DNA from: a virus
Length of the DNA stretch: 64,000 bases
Direction: 5' to 3' (one strand)
IMG/VR virus record: IMGVR_UViG_3300024520_000050
Location: 62,001-126,000 of that record
Numbering within the stretch: the stretch's first letter is position 1; each line of letters opens with the position of its first letter. Positions 60,893 to 64,000 of the stretch are shown piece by piece. The notes under the pieces were generated by a model. That model was not told the origin of the DNA. It saw nothing but the letters and a program-made list of their open reading frames with translations, and ran no database searches. The translations under genes were made by a program, and so were the position numbers.

Positions 60893-61853
60893 TTTCAATT
60901 ATTGTTTTGGTATTAATTAGTCCCATTCCTTGACAGAATTCAGCTACATCTTTATAGATCCAGATGTTTTCTGTAGGAAGTATTATATTGTTTATTTGGT
61001 CTTCTTCAGCAAATTTAGTTGACATTTCAATTCCTGTTGGATCATTATCATATAAATAATAGATGTTTCTAAATCTTGATTTTAAATCCTTCATTATATG
61101 CGATGGAATACGAATACTTTCACTCTGAGGAGCTACTGCATTATAACCCATTTCCCACATACATAGCATATCTTTACCACCACTAACTATATACAAATCA
61201 TCACCAAAATGAGGAAGTTGCTTATAACCAAAGATGTTATTAATGCAAGTATTAGATTTCCATTTATTATAATCAGAATATGGTTGATATAATTTAACCT
61301 TATTAGATTTATTAAACGAATACATATAACATGGATCTGTAGATTTATATCTATATTTCAATTTAAAACTAACTGATCCAGCATTAGACATATATGAATT
61401 TACTGGTCTAGCTACTTTACTTACATTTTCAATTGTAATATGATATTGTTTCCAATAGTCAATATCATCTTGATTCCAATTCCTTAGTTTAATTTTAAAA
61501 TTAACACTTGGCTTCTTGTATTTCTTTTTTACTGAAACATCTCTTTGAGGTTTCAATACTTTCGAAACAGCATTTAATACCATATCATTATTAATTCTAA
61601 TCATTGCTTCATAGAAATTACAATCATGAATCCACATGACATATTTGAAACAATCAAAGTTGGCGTCTATTCCTCGGGCTCTATCTACAAAGATGTATTT
61701 TTGTCCATACCATTTAAAGAAACATGTTCCATTTCCATCTTGGCGCATAGGATTTTTATACATTGCTTTATTATCAGTTAGATGTTCACCCCAATAGTGT
61801 TCCATTATCTGCTTTTCTGTCGTTACTGACAGAATATCTTGTTTTAAAATCAT
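60837..61853 (-). CDS. DnaG-type primase with TOPRIM domain
   Basis: This 338-residue protein lacks a clear zinc-finger but has the primase catalytic domain. An N-terminal region reads KNPMRQDGNGTCFFKWYGQK. A TOPRIM domain follows with VSGGKDMLCMWEMG, where K227-D228 replaces the usual Glu-based motif, then YNAVAPQSES, and YLYDNDPTGIEMS with D269 and D271. In crAss-like and other phage primases a K-D version of this motif is common. It makes RNA primers for replication. It overlaps the next gene downstream and is preceded by a 160-base gap with two hairpins. Confidence 0.85.
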   Translation of the reverse strand: MILKQDILSVTTEKQIMEHYWGEHLTDNKAMYKNPMRQDGNGTCFFKWYGQKYIFVDRARGIDANFDCFKYVMWIHDCNFYEAMIRINNDMVLNAVSKVLKPQRDVSVKKKYKKPSVNFKIKLRNWNQDDIDYWKQYHITIENVSKVARPVNSYMSNAGSVSFKLKYRYKSTDPCYMYSFNKSNKVKLYQPYSDYNKWKSNTCINNIFGYKQLPHFGDDLYIVSGGKDMLCMWEMGYNAVAPQSESIRIPSHIMKDLKSRFRNIYYLYDNDPTGIEMSTKFAEEDQINNIILPTENIWIYKDVAEFCQGMGLINTKTIIENVRRQNQRDAVNYSTTST

Positions 61854-61922
61854 TCATTCCGTTCTATTATGTCCACACTTTTGATTATCTTAATTCTCTA
61901 CTGAATAGTTTCTCAAGATACA

Positions 61923-61957
61923 AAAGAAATTATACTACAGTGTAATATAATTTCTTT
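61923..61957. promoter_or_regulatory. Perfect inverted repeat upstream of primase
   Basis: AAAGAAATTATA (61923-61934) and TATAATTTCTTT (61946-61957) form a 12-bp inverted repeat around an 11-base loop. It lies about 70 bases upstream of the primase start and just downstream of the SSB-side hairpin. It could be an operator, a second terminator or part of a replication origin. Confidence 0.45.
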
Positions 61958-61970
61958 GCGTCTTTATACA

Positions 61971-62005
61971 AAACAATGGGATTCCTTTACGTAGTCCCAT
62001 TGTTT
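61971..62005 (-). terminator. Hairpin after the SSB gene
   Basis: On the - strand, 9 bases after the SSB stop, AAACAATGGGA and TCCCATTGTTT form an 11-bp stem around a 13-base loop, followed by only a short T run (TTTTG). It is a probable but weak terminator; the second inverted repeat just downstream may add to it. Confidence 0.6.
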
Positions 62006-62013
62006 CTTATCAT

Positions 62014-63081
62014 CTAAAATGGTACGTCATCATTTGTTGGCTCCTCAACTTTAGTTTCACCTTCACTTGGAAGATCATCTATTGTTACTTCTTGGAAACT
62101 TAATGAATTACCCCAGAAAGATTTCCATGGATACTCTTCATGAGTCAAGTGCTCTACAGCTTTCTTGCTCAATTTAGATTCTCCCAATTTACTTCCTGCT
62201 ACTATAACATCATCATAGTTATTAGTACGATCAGTTATACGGAATGTTGCTTCAAATCCAACAGGAAATACTGTAAATGGAGCTAAAACATCGTGATAGA
62301 TTTTATCACCATCTTGGTTAGGACGTACTCCTAAGAATAATCCTAATGGGTTGTTGGCTCCATCTTTAGTAAAATACTCTTTACCTTCAAAGTCTTGACC
62401 GCTATCAGCCATTAACATGTTTAATGCAGTATACTCACCGTTGAAAATATTATCGATTACTTCAGTTGGATCTTCGCCCAATACAAAATCATCAAGACGA
62501 GTTGATTTAGCATCATCTTCATCAATGCGGTGTCTGTCCAAAGTAGACATTCTAAATACCAAATCATATAAAGCTACTTCTCCTTGACGAGCAACACGTG
62601 CTGTAGCAGCATTAATACGACGTAGAGGATCTTTTTCTGAATAAGCAGAATCTTCAGCCTGAGCCTTCAATACTTGCTTCTCCATTGATGCTTTACCTGA
62701 TAAAAGGATCCATCCATTTTGATTATGCGCATCGATAATTTGTGTTTTACCAGATGTCTTTCCAACCACTGGACGGTTAGAAATGTAGATTTTATAATCT
62801 ACGAATACTTCATCACTATAAACTGGTTGTTTAAGTTTCAATGTAGTATTTGGGTTAAATTTACAAAGCAATGAAACAACGCGATAGTCATTCTCTTTAA
62901 TTACACGAAGGTAATTAGGTTCTTTAACATCGTATTGTGCAGGGATCTCTTTAATTCTACGCAAGTCATCTGCGTTAGGATTAAACATGATTGGAGTTGC
63001 ATATACTCCACCTGTAAATGTTGCTTTATAATTGATTTGTGCTCTTTCTGAACTTTCTTTAGTTCTGTTAGTTGATCTCAT
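62014..63081 (-). CDS. Single-stranded DNA-binding protein (SSB)
   Basis: This 355-residue protein has a large beta-rich N-terminal body, including RVVSLLCKFNPNTTLKL and YKIYISNRPVVGKTSG, and ends with a Glu/Asp-rich tail closing in NDDVPF. The acidic tail with a terminal DDxPF tip is the interaction peptide of bacterial SSB proteins and of phage SSBs such as T7 gp2.5. The body is far longer than bacterial SSB and resembles crAss-like phage SSBs in size. It should coat single-stranded DNA and recruit primase and recombination partners. It sits between primase and two genes at the recombination end of the block. Confidence 0.75.
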   Translation of the reverse strand: MRSTNRTKESSERAQINYKATFTGGVYATPIMFNPNADDLRRIKEIPAQYDVKEPNYLRVIKENDYRVVSLLCKFNPNTTLKLKQPVYSDEVFVDYKIYISNRPVVGKTSGKTQIIDAHNQNGWILLSGKASMEKQVLKAQAEDSAYSEKDPLRRINAATARVARQGEVALYDLVFRMSTLDRHRIDEDDAKSTRLDDFVLGEDPTEVIDNIFNGEYTALNMLMADSGQDFEGKEYFTKDGANNPLGLFLGVRPNQDGDKIYHDVLAPFTVFPVGFEATFRITDRTNNYDDVIVAGSKLGESKLSKKAVEHLTHEEYPWKSFWGNSLSFQEVTIDDLPSEGETKVEEPTNDDVPF

Positions 63082-63130
63082 TAATATAATTATTATATAT
63101 CAATAATCTTCGTTATTTTTAATTTTATCT

Positions 63131-63646
63131 CTACTGTTGTACAATGTCAACAGTCTCTCCTTTGTTGAATTCTACTTCAACGTCAATTGTATCATCAGTT
63201 GATACGTTAGGCATATGATTCAATACATATGCTCCAGTTAATCCATCAATACCTGTGATATTAAATTCATTTGATTCTGTATTTGATACTTCAAATAAGT
63301 TACAAATTGTATTATGAATATCAGTACTTTTCACACAACGTGTTGCTGTGTGGATTTGATAACTTTTGTGTTGTTTTTTAGGTCCTTTTACTGTAATATC
63401 TTTTACAATACCAATAACTGAATCATATTCAACATCTTCAGTTTGTGAAATGTTGTATTCAGGAAACATAATTAAACGATTAGCAGCATCGCTTACACCT
63501 AAAACTTCCATAGCTTTACGATTAAGTTTAATTGTTGGACGTTTGCCGTCTACAACTGGAAGTGTAGTTAATACAGGTTCGTTCGGATACTTGTCTTGTT
63601 GAACGATAGTTATTGTTTCTGATTTTACTCTAGTTAAATCTAACAT
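63131..63646 (-). CDS. Hypothetical protein beside SSB and RecT-like genes
   Basis: This 171-residue protein is beta-rich (ETITIVQQDKYPNEPVLTTL, VIGIVKDITVKGPKKQHKSY) with a small helix near residue 40. It has no catalytic motif. Its acidic C-terminus resembles a linker. Position between SSB and the RecT-like protein suggests a role in single-strand handling or recombination, but that is context only. Confidence 0.6.
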   Translation of the reverse strand: MLDLTRVKSETITIVQQDKYPNEPVLTTLPVVDGKRPTIKLNRKAMEVLGVSDAANRLIMFPEYNISQTEDVEYDSVIGIVKDITVKGPKKQHKSYQIHTATRCVKSTDIHNTICNLFEVSNTESNEFNITGIDGLTGAYVLNHMPNVSTDDTIDVEVEFNKGETVDIVQQ

Positions 63647-63687
63647 TAATGTTTTATTTAAATAATTTATAGTTGTTTGTTATTTTT

Positions 63688-64000
63688 TTAATTAATTGGA
63701 ATAGCATCGTTATTTGCGTCAATATCATACTCAGCTCTAGTAAACTCTACTACTTCATGGGTATCATATAATCCACCAATTACATCTGATGCAACTCCTC
63801 TCGCTCCACGTACTACACATCGTGCATACATCATGAAACGAGGTAATTTCTTCCAATTATCCTTACCTGTCCATTTTGCTTTAACAGCATCTGACCAATA
63901 GAAAGAATAATCTGAAGATATAGTCTTCTGCATATCTTTAAAGTATCTAGAAAATCTTATAGTTGTTACAAATTCAGGATGATCGTTAACTTTAACTTGT
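63688..64000 (-). CDS. RecT/Bet-like single-strand annealing protein, C-terminal part
   Basis: The frame runs off the right edge; about 104 C-terminal residues are visible. The stretch KWTGKDNWKKLPRFMMYARC then VVRGARGVASDVIGGLYDTH matches the RecT/Bet family signature: W-x-K-x-P-x-x-M near a helix with R-x-x-x-R/GAR, then D-x-x-x-G-[LI]-Y and an E-containing turn. These proteins anneal complementary single strands in phage recombination, usually with SSB and an exonuclease. SSB is two genes away, which fits. The N-terminal part is missing from the window, so the call rests on the C-terminal signature. Confidence 0.7.
   Translation of the reverse strand, partial: QVKVNDHPEFVTTIRFSRYFKDMQKTISSDYSFYWSDAVKAKWTGKDNWKKLPRFMMYARCVVRGARGVASDVIGGLYDTHEVVEFTRAEYDIDANNDAIPIN

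Noticed and set aside
60893-60898. TTG start for the small helical protein
   Set aside because: An ATG two codons downstream (60892) is a better start, so the shorter form was annotated.
1-64000. Stop-codon recoding (TAG or TGA read through), known in some crAss-like phages
   Set aside because: TAA, TAG (for example after the fibre and holin genes) and TGA (synthetase-like and HAD genes) all end well-formed genes, and no gene is broken by in-frame TAG or TGA.
1-64000. tRNA genes, CRISPR arrays, insertion sequences or an integrase
   Set aside because: No cloverleaf-like sequence, direct-repeat/spacer array, transposase or recombinase signature was recognised. This is from reading, so a tRNA scan could still find a missed gene.

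Overview
The window is a 64 kb, AT-rich internal segment of a tailed double-stranded DNA phage genome, best explained as a crAss-like phage (order Crassvirales) of a Bacteroidota host. Four things support this. (1) A giant virion RNA polymerase polypeptide carries the DxDxD catalytic motif (here DYDID) in the sequence context of crAss-like polymerases. (2) The tail gene order is ring/adaptor, IHF-like, ring/adaptor, very large muzzle/stabilization protein, then very large cargo proteins. (3) The replication genes form a block on the opposite strand. (4) Start codons are preceded by A/T-rich tracts rather than Shine-Dalgarno sequences, as in Bacteroidota. Some fibre-region proteins resemble aquatic phage structural proteins, so an aquatic host is possible but not shown. 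TAA, TAG and TGA all end genes, so the standard bacterial code applies. No tRNA, CRISPR array, insertion sequence or integrase is seen.

Layout. Positions 1-27,181 are on the + strand (virion module): a partial protein, four fibre/decoration-type proteins, a holin, a terminator and an 18-bp palindrome, a PD-(D/E)XK nuclease, ring/adaptor and IHF-like proteins, the 1,793-residue muzzle-like protein, three cargo proteins rich in a repeated [Y/F/H]Q-x-GG motif, and a 2,323-residue polyvalent protein (ADP-ribosyltransferase-like, P-loop and PD-(D/E)XK regions). A strong bidirectional terminator at 27,200-27,235 separates the two arms. Positions 27,239-64,000 are on the - strand. Read in the direction of transcription (high to low coordinates) this arm holds a RecT-like annealing protein (partial), an unknown protein, SSB, primase, two small proteins, DNA ligase, a PD-(D/E)XK nuclease, a FEN-type exonuclease, an unknown protein, a MazZ-like dNTP diphosphohydrolase, two small proteins, a HAD phosphatase, an unknown protein, dUTPase and an HNH nuclease. 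Next comes a likely promoter region, then the 1,401-residue protein with a C-terminal M15-type peptidase and the 6,557-residue polymerase polyprotein. The arm ends with a four-gene module (three acidic proteins of unknown function and a class II aminoacyl-tRNA-synthetase-like enzyme, with two of the acidic proteins overlapping each other) and a fourth small acidic protein.

How the genes fit together (inference). Ring and muzzle proteins build the short tail. The cargo proteins, polyvalent protein, M15 protein and polymerase polyprotein are likely packaged and ejected to breach the envelope, modify host targets and start early transcription. SSB, primase, ligase, FEN and RecT-like proteins serve replication and recombination. 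dUTPase and the MazZ-like enzyme tune the nucleotide pool. The most unusual elements are the 6.5-kilo-residue fusion carrying both RNA polymerase and zincin motifs, the polyvalent 2,323-residue protein, the cargo GG motif, and the synthetase-like/acidic-protein module lying between the two late cargo blocks.
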